A stretch of DNA of 64,000 nt from Candidatus Latescibacterota bacterium (GTDB taxonomy: Bacteria > Latescibacterota > UBA2968). The stretch covers positions 48,787 to 112,786 of the forward strand of contig JAJEDY010000093.1 in NCBI GenBank assembly GCA_022821275.1, written 5' to 3'. The notes beneath the pieces were generated by a model. The model was not told the origin of the DNA. It made no database searches and saw only the letters and a list, made by a program, of their open reading frames with translations. Positions 44,059 to 52,537 of this stretch are shown piece by piece. How positions within the stretch are numbered: the first letter of the stretch is position 1; every line of letters starts with the position of its first letter. The position numbers and the translations under genes were made by a program.

Positions 44059-45870
44059 CTAATCGCTATAACTGAGGCCATAACCATACGGGAAAAGCGG
44101 CTGATAGGGTTGATCGCCCCTATTGACACTTTCATCTTCAGACTTTGGCCAGGAAAATGACAACTTGCCTTGAAAATCGCAATCACCAAAAAGAACATCG
44201 GCGACCCCTTGCCCTTCTGAACCGGGCAACCATGCCGCCACAAAAGCAGACGCCGCGTTTAATTCCCTGTTAATAACCAGAGGCCGTCCCGATACCAGAA
44301 CAACAACTAAGGGAATCCCTTTTGCCCTGATATCTTCAATCGTCTGCAAATCCTCTGGATGCAACTCTGCCAATTCCAGACTCTCTCCGTAGGCCTCCTG
44401 TAATTTCATCAGACCGCTTATCTGAGATCCCACTTCTACTACAACATCATCTCCGCTTCGAATATCGCCTAAACCTTCGGCATAAGGCTTCTCGCCGATC
44501 GCGACAACGGCAACATCATATGCACCAGCATCGACATCTGCGCCCCCCGTATGCAACACGGCATGAGGTGCCAAATTAGCTATCCCCTCCCAAATTGAGG
44601 TACCACCTTCGATCAAATCATTGCCACACACGCCCTGCCATTCGACCGTCCAACCACCGCACTGATATCCGCGATTGTGGGCACTCTTACCGGCGACCAG
44701 AATCCGCGCATCCCTGTCCAGCGGTAGCAAACCATCTGTATTCTTGAGTAACACCAGAGATTTTCGCACCGCATCGCGCGCAACCTCCCTGTGCTCCTGT
44801 GAGCCAAAACACCTGTGACCTGCCCAATAACTCTGTGAGGGCTTCGGCCTGTCAAATAAACCATAAGCAGATTTAACCGACAAAATCCGCCGCACCGCAT
44901 CGTCAATCCTATCCATAGAAATGGTTTGTCGCTCAACGTATTGCCTGAGATGACCGATAAATTTTCTCCACGTTTCTGGCAACATAAACATATCAATGCC
45001 GGCATTCACTGATAGAGCGACCGCATCCCCATAATCGGACGATAGTTGACTTATACCCTCCCAATCGGAAACGATAAATCCCCCGAAACCCATCTCGCCC
45101 TTGAGGAGATGCGTAAGCAAATACTCGTGTCCGTGGCACTTATCCCCATTCCAACAATTGTAGGACGCCATAATAGTGAGCACACCCGCTTCAATAGCCG
45201 GGTAATAAGGCGCGATATGGATATTTTCCAATTTGGCTTTTGTCACTTCGGTATTTCCCTGATCGATCCCGTATGTGGTCCCCCCGTCGCCCACCCAGTG
45301 TTTGGCACACGCAATCACACTATCTTCGCCGAGATCATCCTGCAAGGCACCGACGAATCTGCCGGCATACGAAACAACAATCTCGGGATCTTCCGAATAG
45401 CTCTCGCAGCAACGCCCCCAGCGATTATCGCGTGCCACCGCCAGACTCGGCGCAAAAACCCATTGCACACCGCACGCGAGTACCTCGCGCACAGTAACCT
45501 GCGCAATACGCGCCATAAGATCGGGATCATTGGCACATCCCAGGCCGATATTATGCGGAAATACGGTCGCACCCCTCACGTTATTATTGCCATGCACGGC
45601 ATCTATACCGTAGAGAATGGGAATCCCCAGCGGCGTGTCAAGGGATGCATCCCAATAGGCATCGATCATATCGAGCCAGTCTTCCGGGCGATTATCGCCC
45701 GGATATGAACCGCCGCCGCTCAAAACCGAACCTATATGATGGGCTTTGACCTCATCGGGACTGATCGTACTGCGCTCTGCCTGAACCATCTGACCGATTT
45801 TCTGGTCCAGACTCATCTCTGCAATCAGCGCTTCGACTCTCTCTACATCAACTATTAGCTCACGCATCAC
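44059..45870 (-). CDS. GH3 beta-glucosidase/exo-beta-glucanase
   Basis: 603 residues. The N-terminal barrel holds ILYGIDAVHGNNNVRGATVFP, FAPSLAVARDNRWGRCCESYSED, CAKHWVGDGGT and the nucleophile motif FGGFIVSDWEG (Asp near residue 267). The C-terminal domain has DRDARILVAGKSAHNRGYQCGGW and ends in a short form. No signal peptide, so intracellular hydrolysis of imported oligosaccharides. Its start overlaps the transporter stop by 4 bp (45867-45870), coupling uptake to hydrolysis. Confidence 0.95.
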   Translation of the reverse strand: MMRELIVDVERVEALIAEMSLDQKIGQMVQAERSTISPDEVKAHHIGSVLSGGGSYPGDNRPEDWLDMIDAYWDASLDTPLGIPILYGIDAVHGNNNVRGATVFPHNIGLGCANDPDLMARIAQVTVREVLACGVQWVFAPSLAVARDNRWGRCCESYSEDPEIVVSYAGRFVGALQDDLGEDSVIACAKHWVGDGGTTYGIDQGNTEVTKAKLENIHIAPYYPAIEAGVLTIMASYNCWNGDKCHGHEYLLTHLLKGEMGFGGFIVSDWEGISQLSSDYGDAVALSVNAGIDMFMLPETWRKFIGHLRQYVERQTISMDRIDDAVRRILSVKSAYGLFDRPKPSQSYWAGHRCFGSQEHREVARDAVRKSLVLLKNTDGLLPLDRDARILVAGKSAHNRGYQCGGWTVEWQGVCGNDLIEGGTSIWEGIANLAPHAVLHTGGADVDAGAYDVAVVAIGEKPYAEGLGDIRSGDDVVVEVGSQISGLMKLQEAYGESLELAELHPEDLQTIEDIRAKGIPLVVVLVSGRPLVINRELNAASAFVAAWLPGSEGQGVADVLFGDCDFQGKLSFSWPKSEDESVNRGDQPYQPLFPYGYGLSYSD

Positions 45871-47321
45871 TCATCTCCGACTGCCACACTGCCGCGCCTG
45901 CGTTCAAGTTCCTCACGCACCTGATGGGCTTTTTCCTCAGTGAGCGTATATGTCGCAATCGCCCAAATTGCAATACCAGAGAAGATCATGGGAACGACAA
46001 CATCAAAAAACCTCAGCAGAAAGAGGGTGTGCTCGGACTGAGCCTCTCCCAAAGCCACATCAAATCCAGTCAAATTGAGCAGAGGGCCGCCTACCGCCAA
46101 TGCCATGGACTGGCCGAGTTTCACCATCCACCAATATACCGAGCCAAATATCCCCTCCCTGCGCTCATTGGTCTCCAACTCGTCAAGGTCGCAAACATCC
46201 GCGACCATAGACGGCATCAAGGTAAACAACCCGCCCAGGCCAAAGGCGATCAATGGCATAGGCAACACCACCAACAAGGGAATATCGGGATTGTAGCAAA
46301 ACCACTTTAACCCATACCCAATAATAGAAATCCCCGTAGAAAAAAAAAATGCCCGCCTCTTGCCGATCTTCGTACCCACATAGGTGATGAGAATGACCAC
46401 CAAAAATGCGGATACGGTCGCTGTCGTACCCGCATAACCAAGATACTTCGATCCTATATTTTGATCGCCGCCAGAAACGTAGTAGATAATCACATAAGCC
46501 TGAAAAGAAGCGATCATGATAAAGCCATTGAACACGAGAAATGTCGCCGCGCACAGCTTGAGAAACGGACGAAATTTCAGCGCAGTGACAAACCCCTTAA
46601 AAAAGCTGATCATGCTTCGCTTAAATTCCGCGAGAAAGGGCTTCTTCTCTTTGGGCGTCGCATCATCGGTTTTAAATCGCTCCTTGAGAAAAATTGCGGG
46701 CAATATACCAATGACAATTGTCGCAATCCCAATGGCGATGCCCAATCCCGTAGCTCCATCAACCATATCATCGAACATCTCGTACTGCATAATCCACAAA
46801 AACCACGGCGACAACAAATAGGCGAGTTGACCGATAAAATTTTGCACCCCCATCAGGCGCGTGCGCTCGTGATAATCCGGCGTCAACTCATAGCCGAGTG
46901 CCACCCACGGCGTTGCAAAAACCGTATAAGCGAGAAAAAAGAGGATTGAACCGGCGAGAAAAAAATAAAAATAGAACATCTCGCTCTGACCGCGCGGCAA
47001 TTGCCACAGCAGCACGAAAATAAGCCCCGCAGCAATCGCACCGCAGAAAATGTAAGGCCGCCGCCGTCCCCATTTCGACCGCGTATTATCGGAGAGATAC
47101 CCCATCAGCGGATCGGTAATCGCGTCGGTCACGCGAGGCAATGCCCCCAGCAATCCCACAAGTGCGGGATTCATCCCCAGACCGAGGTTCAACACGATCA
47201 CCATGCCACCAATCGCGCCTGCGAGCAAATTATTGACAAATGCACCCAACCCATAAATTAACTTTTGACCAAATGAAATTCGATCTTCCGGCGCGGTTTC
47301 GTAATGCATTGTATCGTTCAT
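45867..47321 (-). CDS. GPH-family sugar:cation symporter (MFS_2)
   Basis: 484 residues with about 12 hydrophobic helices. Family marks are FGQKLIYGLGAFVNNLL at the start, DPLMGYLSDNTRSKWGRRRPYI (MelB-type loop 2-3) and PWVALGYELTPDYHERTRLMG. It imports a glycoside or oligosaccharide with Na+ or H+. It precedes the GH3 gene and follows the lipoprotein genes in the same minus-strand cluster. Confidence 0.92.
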   Translation of the reverse strand: MNDTMHYETAPEDRISFGQKLIYGLGAFVNNLLAGAIGGMVIVLNLGLGMNPALVGLLGALPRVTDAITDPLMGYLSDNTRSKWGRRRPYIFCGAIAAGLIFVLLWQLPRGQSEMFYFYFFLAGSILFFLAYTVFATPWVALGYELTPDYHERTRLMGVQNFIGQLAYLLSPWFLWIMQYEMFDDMVDGATGLGIAIGIATIVIGILPAIFLKERFKTDDATPKEKKPFLAEFKRSMISFFKGFVTALKFRPFLKLCAATFLVFNGFIMIASFQAYVIIYYVSGGDQNIGSKYLGYAGTTATVSAFLVVILITYVGTKIGKRRAFFFSTGISIIGYGLKWFCYNPDIPLLVVLPMPLIAFGLGGLFTLMPSMVADVCDLDELETNERREGIFGSVYWWMVKLGQSMALAVGGPLLNLTGFDVALGEAQSEHTLFLLRFFDVVVPMIFSGIAIWAIATYTLTEEKAHQVREELERRRGSVAVGDE

Positions 47322-47363
47322 GAGAATCCTTTGTTGAACCTACCTCGCGGCGATGAACTTCAG

Positions 47364-48566
47364 CTATTTACCCTCATCGGTAAAATAGACATTGTCGAGA
47401 AGCATTACATCCCCCGCGCTGCCGCCCGGTCCCGTCAGATTGAAAGGCGAAGAAACTGCTGACAGATTCAAGCCATCCTTGACAAAATCCGCCAGTGGAA
47501 TCGCCAGCGTGTGCCACATCCCGTCGTTGACATATCCATATGCACTCGCCTTAACAATGTGGCGGTCATTATTCGCACCCGTCATACCGATCTCGATATC
47601 GGCAAAAGTAGTTGATTGAAAACTGATATACAGCGTACCCCACGCACTCAGATCCCGAGTGTCATTCCAATGCACCCCCATCCCCCACCAACCACCCCCA
47701 CCATGTACGAGGCGATCTGAACTGAGACCTTCAATGCGATCATTGGAAACCTCTATCGCCACGGTATTTTCATACAAATAGAGATGCGTATTCTCCTGGT
47801 TAATCTCAATATTTTCAGAACTTCCACCTTCGTAAAAACCGCCAATACTGAGCCGTTGTTCGCCCTCCTGATAGGGGTATGGGCCGGGCAACGGAGGACC
47901 AATAGCAGCTGCTTCATTCGCCTCTACATTCTCAGTCGTAAAATACACATTGTCCAAAATCGCATAATCTCCCGCATTGCCACCCGGTCCCGTCAGATTC
48001 AAAGGCGAAGAAACTGCTGACAAGTTCAAACCATCCCGGATAAAATCCGCCAGTGGAATCGTCAGCGTGTGCCACATCCCGTCATTGACATATCCATACG
48101 CACTCGCCAAAACAACATGACGATCATCATTCGCACCTGTCATACCGATCTCGATATCGGCAAAAGTCGTCGATTGAAAGCTAATATACATCGTGCCCCA
48201 CGCGCTCAAATCCCGAGGGCTATCCCAATGCACCCCCATCCCCCACCAGGCACCTCCTGCATGTACGAGACGATCCGCCTCAAGTCCTTCGAGACGGTCG
48301 CCCGAAAAACTCAGAGTCACGGTATTTTCATACAGATAGAGATGCGTATTATCCTGATTAATCTCAATATTTTCAGAACTCCCGCCTTCGTAAAAGCCAC
48401 CAATACTGAGCCTCGGCTCACCCTCTACGTAAGGATCGGGACCAACAATGGGGCTTAAACCGGAATCGAACGGCACCTGATCTTCGTAGTTGGGATCGCT
48501 AATTCCCGAGCGACACCCGGCCAGAACCACCAGGAGCAACAAGCCTGTAATTGTCCTTATATTCAT
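47364..48566 (-). CDS. Lipoprotein with two tandem copies of a glycan-binding-like domain
   Basis: 400 residues from ATG 48566, which overlaps the stop of the upstream gene (ATGA). The signal LLLLVVLAGC is a clear lipobox. Two copies of an about 180-residue beta-rich domain follow (starting EPRLSIGGFYEGGSSENIEI and EQRLSIGGFYEGGSSENIEI), nearly identical over most of their length, each ending LLDNVYFT or ILDNVYFT. The LDNVYF ending is typical of jelly-roll carbohydrate-binding domains. Probably a surface glycan-binding lipoprotein of the locus. Confidence 0.8.
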   Translation of the reverse strand: MNIRTITGLLLLVVLAGCRSGISDPNYEDQVPFDSGLSPIVGPDPYVEGEPRLSIGGFYEGGSSENIEINQDNTHLYLYENTVTLSFSGDRLEGLEADRLVHAGGAWWGMGVHWDSPRDLSAWGTMYISFQSTTFADIEIGMTGANDDRHVVLASAYGYVNDGMWHTLTIPLADFIRDGLNLSAVSSPLNLTGPGGNAGDYAILDNVYFTTENVEANEAAAIGPPLPGPYPYQEGEQRLSIGGFYEGGSSENIEINQENTHLYLYENTVAIEVSNDRIEGLSSDRLVHGGGGWWGMGVHWNDTRDLSAWGTLYISFQSTTFADIEIGMTGANNDRHIVKASAYGYVNDGMWHTLAIPLADFVKDGLNLSAVSSPFNLTGPGGSAGDVMLLDNVYFTDEGK

Positions 48567-49126
48567 TGTCTCACCGCTTTCAAATTGCCGTCGGGTCCCT
48601 GCACCAGAACCCAACCGCCAGTGGGCGTGCCACCGAGTTCGATAATCCCATTGAACGCCGCTGTCACCAATTCAAAAAAGGTCTTACTGTTCGCGTCATA
48701 ACTAGATGCATCGGGGAAATTGTCGAGCACCGACTGGTACGCGCCAATAGCCATCTCGCGCACCGTGTCCAAATCTTCTGTCCTCGCCTTGCCCTGTGAC
48801 CATATCTGATGCAGACTGATAGCAACATAATACTGATGTTCGCCCGTGGGCTGTACGACCAGCCAGGTTGCCCAACTGTAAAAGGCAGCCACATGATTGC
48901 CGCTGTTGTGAATATCCCACTTGGTCGTCTCACCTGAAGATGCGCGGGCAAACGGATTGTTGGGATCGTCGAGAATCGCTTTGCTCGGATGGATGCCCGC
49001 TTCTTTGTCGAACACCACAAACGGCGCATCGCTAAATGAACTGCCATAGACAAAATCGCCCGGCTCCGAACACGCACTCAGGACGAGAAGCACCAGCAGA
49101 CCAGTGATATTTTGTGCTAATTTCAT
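48563..49126 (-). CDS. Small lipoprotein of the glycan locus
   Basis: 187 residues from ATG 49126, after GAGGGATGAC; the signal LLVLLVLSAC is a lipobox. The mature part has aromatic-rich segments (VAAFYSWATWLVVQPTGEHQYYVA) and ends GGTPTGGWVLVQGPDGNLKAV. No family recognised. It lies 8 bp after the glycosidase-barrel gene and is coupled to the next lipoprotein. Confidence 0.75.
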   Translation of the reverse strand: MKLAQNITGLLVLLVLSACSEPGDFVYGSSFSDAPFVVFDKEAGIHPSKAILDDPNNPFARASSGETTKWDIHNSGNHVAAFYSWATWLVVQPTGEHQYYVAISLHQIWSQGKARTEDLDTVREMAIGAYQSVLDNFPDASSYDANSKTFFELVTAAFNGIIELGGTPTGGWVLVQGPDGNLKAVRQ

Positions 49127-49134
49127 GTCATCCC

Positions 49135-52100
49135 TCACAGGCCAACGTTGACGTAAATACCAATCTCCAACTCTCGACCGCGCCTGGTTGAGCGAGTGGG
49201 ATCGGGTACGAACTCCGAAGAATTTTCGTCGAGTGTGCGGAACTGTGCACGCACGCCAAACCGCGTTCCAAGCCCTTCCAGACCAGCCGGTGCCAGACCA
49301 TAGGAAGCATCCAGGTACCACTGTATTGGATAGGTCAAATTAAAATCGCGATGGAAGTCATAAGGCCCCCAATCGTCAAAGTGCAGTTTTGTTCTGGCGT
49401 GAAAAGTCCGCCACCACATACTCATATCAATGCCATAACGCCTGATCAGACGCGGATCTTCGCCGCGCGATTGCCCCTCACCTACCAAAAGCGTAGTCAC
49501 CACACGCGTATCGCGACTCGGGTTGTGGACCGTGTGCAGCTTGACTTCCCATACATCCTCTGCCGGTGGTGCCGCGCCAAAAGCGGCGATACTCCCATCT
49601 CCGAGCGTGAATGTATTCGCATCGCGCTGTTCCGGCTGATGGCGATACCAGATGTCCAGGGCAGCCACAAAACCGGCGTCTTCCTTAATATCGCGATCCC
49701 ATGTATGGAACCACGTACCGGGCGTGGGATCATAAACGAGGAGTAGTTCTCCGGCAATGGTCTCACGGTTATCACCCACCACAAAGGGGTCACCAATAAT
49801 ACTACGCGGGCGCACAGCCGGATAATAAATCCCCGTAATGCGGTTGTAAAAATCGTCAATTTTCGGATTGGCCGGTATGATGGGTTTCTGATACAGAAAT
49901 TGTGGCGCAATCTCAAAAAGTCCGGCTCTCGTGGAAAACCCGGTTGAAAGTGCCCAGTGATTGCCCCGCCCACTCTCCTTAATTGACCAACCAGTCAAAA
50001 GGGTCGCGTAATCATAGCCTCCATCCGCAACAGGTCCCATCAAACTGCTCTGTGCATACCAACGCAGGGGTGTGCCGTTATAAATAATACGCGCCCTGCC
50101 GCCAAACGTATCGCCCAGGCGAACCTCGTCGTCAATGATCGCATATCCAGAATCCAGATAGCTGCTACCATCGGTCTTTTCAGCCCAGATGAACAGATCG
50201 CCAACCTTGGGCGACCCTGAGAAGATCCCACCAAATTCGAGCGTAAAAGATCCGGTATCGCAGCCAAAGTAGAACGACGACCGCCGATTCAATGGTTCGG
50301 GAACCGCAAAACTCGTCTGCGCGCCAGACGCCTCGACAATATCTTCGTGGTGGATGAAGGCATAACGCCATTTGCCAGAGGTGCGGTAATACTTGACGAG
50401 CACAGCGGCATTTGCGCCCCACCACAACTCGGGACCGATAGCCACTTTCAAGCCATTCATTTCGCCCTTGCCAGTAAACTCAAAACCGATGGGCGCTTGC
50501 CCATTGTAAATATCGAGATTGGGACCGTAATTGGCTTCGGGATAAAGACCGAAAAAATCTCCCTCGTACCCCCAGTGGAAGTGACCTGTACGGAAAAATC
50601 CATTGAGCGTAAATCCGGGCTGTTCGATGGTAAGATCGGCGGCATAGATGGCAAAGCGATCGGCAACTTTTCGCGCCGCGCGCGAAGGTGCTTCCCCCGG
50701 TTCGGGCACAACGACCTCTAAAGCTCGCGTTTCGTAAAAAATATTGTCGAGTCGGTTCTGCGCCACGGCACCCACGCCGTGCAAAGACAACCTCGCACTC
50801 ACGCCAGGCCCCGGATTGATCTCAAAATCCGTCCAGAACGACTCGGTGTGCCCGAGCAGTTGTTCTTCTCCACGCTCAGTCTGTGCATTTCCACTGCTCA
50901 CACTCGACTCATACCGCAGGCGGATATCGCTCACGCGAACAACGCCCAGCCTCTCGACTTCGGACAGCGCGCGCCCCGTAGCGTAATGATGGATGTGGTC
51001 GGCTATGCGAATGCTGCCGAAGTGCTGTGCGACGCGCTCAGCCGTTGTCGTCGGTGCATAAGGATCAAGTGCAAATGCCTCTCGCAAAACATAGTAAGCC
51101 GTTCTCGGTGTTACCGTGGCAAATTTGTTTTCATCGGGCCAGTTTTTAGCAGCAATCCCCCACCACTCTTCGTTCATATTGTTGCGCCCCTCCACATAGT
51201 CGTGTGGATAGGCCGCCGTAACCCAGCTCGCATTGGTATCGTGAACATCGAGGTTTTCTTCCTGACGAAATTTCCACCACCCATCCGCCCACTGAAAAAT
51301 AAAACCGCCGATAGACGTGCCGGCCTTACTCTTGCCATACGATTGCTCGTAAATTTCTCGCCACTGCCCGAGGAGATACCAGGCTTGAGATACGTCATCT
51401 TCTTTCTCAAGACGCGCATCGTAGGCATCGGCCCCAAACTCTGTGTAGATAAAGGGGACATTGAGTTCCTTGCGAACGCGCTCAAAAAGGTCCCCGCTCG
51501 ATACACCGCGATAAACATTGCCCCCCATCGCGTCAATATCTTTGCAGGTTCGGGCGATAATATCGAGGTAGTGAATATCGCCATTGGCAAGCGCGACAGG
51601 GCGTTTGTCATCGAGACTTTTGATCAGAGTTGCGGCCTCGCCCATGAGAGAATAAAGGTGTTCGGCACGCGGGTCGGAGGCACCTTCGGGCAAGTCCTGA
51701 ATCTCAAAACCCGTCCACGCCAACCCGTAGTTATTCTCGTTGCCGAGCAAATAGATGAGCACGCCCCGCGTATCCACATAACGCTCAACTGTCGCACGCA
51801 AATCGTCCAGAATAGCCTTGCGCGTATCCGGATCGCCGTAGTCGGTATTGGGCACAAAAACCCCATTGATTTCAAAGCCATAGCGCCCCATCAAGTGATT
51901 GACCGCAGACATAATGCCGTATTTTTCATAGATATATTCCACCCAGCGCGGCGGAATATCTGAAAACAAACGAATGGCATTGACGCCCATATCGCGCATC
52001 ATCGCCATCTCGTTGTCCAGCACTTGCATAATAAACGCATCGGACTGATCCCACAGTGAATAGCTATAGTTTTCGCCGATGGGGATATAGCCCCAGTTCA

Positions 52101-52248
52101 TACCAAATACCATAAAATCTTTGCCATCGACCTGGAGCTTCCAGCCGCGGTCATCGTGAAAAACGACCACTTCGTTTGGTTGTGCCCACACAACCTCGAA
52201 CGAAGAGACACTCACGAGCAATAGCACAGTCAAAAGATATCGGTTCAT
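49135..52248 (-). CDS. Glycoside hydrolase (GH2/GH-A TIM barrel) fused to an outer-membrane-barrel-like region
   Basis: 1037 residues from ATG 52248; longer frames run back to 52455, but the sigma54 promoter at 52316 puts the transcript start near 52304. Signal peptide ends ...EVVWAQP. Residues about 20-400 form a clan GH-A barrel: MMRDMGVNAIRLFSDIPPRW, VLIYLLGNENNYGLAW (acid/base Glu near 167), FIYTEFGADAYD (nucleophile Glu near 269). From about 430 there are alternating strands rich in Trp/Tyr (NGFFRTGHFHWGYEGDFFG, WYAQSSLMGPVADGGYDY, VAALDIWYRHQPEQ), ending ELEIGIYVNVGL, a C-terminal aliphatic/aromatic pattern as in outer-membrane barrels. Likely a surface-anchored glycanase. Confidence 0.75.
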   Translation of the reverse strand: MNRYLLTVLLLVSVSSFEVVWAQPNEVVVFHDDRGWKLQVDGKDFMVFGMNWGYIPIGENYSYSLWDQSDAFIMQVLDNEMAMMRDMGVNAIRLFSDIPPRWVEYIYEKYGIMSAVNHLMGRYGFEINGVFVPNTDYGDPDTRKAILDDLRATVERYVDTRGVLIYLLGNENNYGLAWTGFEIQDLPEGASDPRAEHLYSLMGEAATLIKSLDDKRPVALANGDIHYLDIIARTCKDIDAMGGNVYRGVSSGDLFERVRKELNVPFIYTEFGADAYDARLEKEDDVSQAWYLLGQWREIYEQSYGKSKAGTSIGGFIFQWADGWWKFRQEENLDVHDTNASWVTAAYPHDYVEGRNNMNEEWWGIAAKNWPDENKFATVTPRTAYYVLREAFALDPYAPTTTAERVAQHFGSIRIADHIHHYATGRALSEVERLGVVRVSDIRLRYESSVSSGNAQTERGEEQLLGHTESFWTDFEINPGPGVSARLSLHGVGAVAQNRLDNIFYETRALEVVVPEPGEAPSRAARKVADRFAIYAADLTIEQPGFTLNGFFRTGHFHWGYEGDFFGLYPEANYGPNLDIYNGQAPIGFEFTGKGEMNGLKVAIGPELWWGANAAVLVKYYRTSGKWRYAFIHHEDIVEASGAQTSFAVPEPLNRRSSFYFGCDTGSFTLEFGGIFSGSPKVGDLFIWAEKTDGSSYLDSGYAIIDDEVRLGDTFGGRARIIYNGTPLRWYAQSSLMGPVADGGYDYATLLTGWSIKESGRGNHWALSTGFSTRAGLFEIAPQFLYQKPIIPANPKIDDFYNRITGIYYPAVRPRSIIGDPFVVGDNRETIAGELLLVYDPTPGTWFHTWDRDIKEDAGFVAALDIWYRHQPEQRDANTFTLGDGSIAAFGAAPPAEDVWEVKLHTVHNPSRDTRVVTTLLVGEGQSRGEDPRLIRRYGIDMSMWWRTFHARTKLHFDDWGPYDFHRDFNLTYPIQWYLDASYGLAPAGLEGLGTRFGVRAQFRTLDENSSEFVPDPTRSTRRGRELEIGIYVNVGL

Positions 52249-52315
52249 CATATTGAAAACCCAATATAAAGAGTTGGAATTCAAGCCCGGATTGATTTTT
52301 TTCATGCAAAAACTC

Positions 52316-52331
52316 TGCAACATGCGTGCCA
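52316..52331 (-). promoter_or_regulatory. Sigma54 (-24/-12) promoter
   Basis: On the minus strand TGGCACGCATGTTGCA, a perfect match to TGGCAC-N5-TTGCA. The transcript start would be about 52304, leaving a 55-base leader before the ATG at 52248. It lies just downstream of the gene for the sigma54 activator. Confidence 0.85.
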
Positions 52332-52428
52332 CATAAATTGTTTCAAGCAATATATATCCATAAAGCATTATTTTTATTACATATAATTTATAGAACCAAT
52401 AAAAAAAGCCAACCTGTATTTTTGTCAA

Positions 52429-52526
52429 AAGGTCCATATATGGCCCCAAAAACAATCAGAATGGCTCTTATATTGTTTATTAACAGATATTTAAAACTAA
52501 AAGGTCACATTTAACCTTAAAAGACC
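52429..52526. promoter_or_regulatory. Candidate upstream activator sites
   Basis: Three copies of an AAAAGGTC-like element occur on the plus strand: AAAAGGTCC (52429-52437), TAAAAGGTCA (52498-52507) and TTAAAAGACC (52517-52526). They lie about 100-200 bp upstream of the sigma54 promoter, the usual range for enhancer sites. Confidence 0.45.
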
Positions 52527-52537
52527 AAATATAACCC

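Larger units (their letters stand above)
52249..52537. other. Intergenic regulatory region of the glycan locus
   Basis: AT-rich gap between activator and glycosidase-barrel genes. It holds the sigma54 promoter, the candidate activator sites and in-frame ATG codons upstream of the probable transcript start. I see no other gene. Confidence 0.6.

Noticed and set aside
48566..49321. Longer start at 49321 for the small lipoprotein
   Set aside because: It would overlap the end of the barrel gene by nearly 190 bp and bury the lipobox; ATG 49126 gives a proper lipoprotein signal.
52248..52455. Longer N-terminus for the glycosidase-barrel protein
   Set aside because: It would start upstream of the sigma54 transcript start and place the signal peptide internally; MNRYLLTVLLL at 52248 is a normal signal start.
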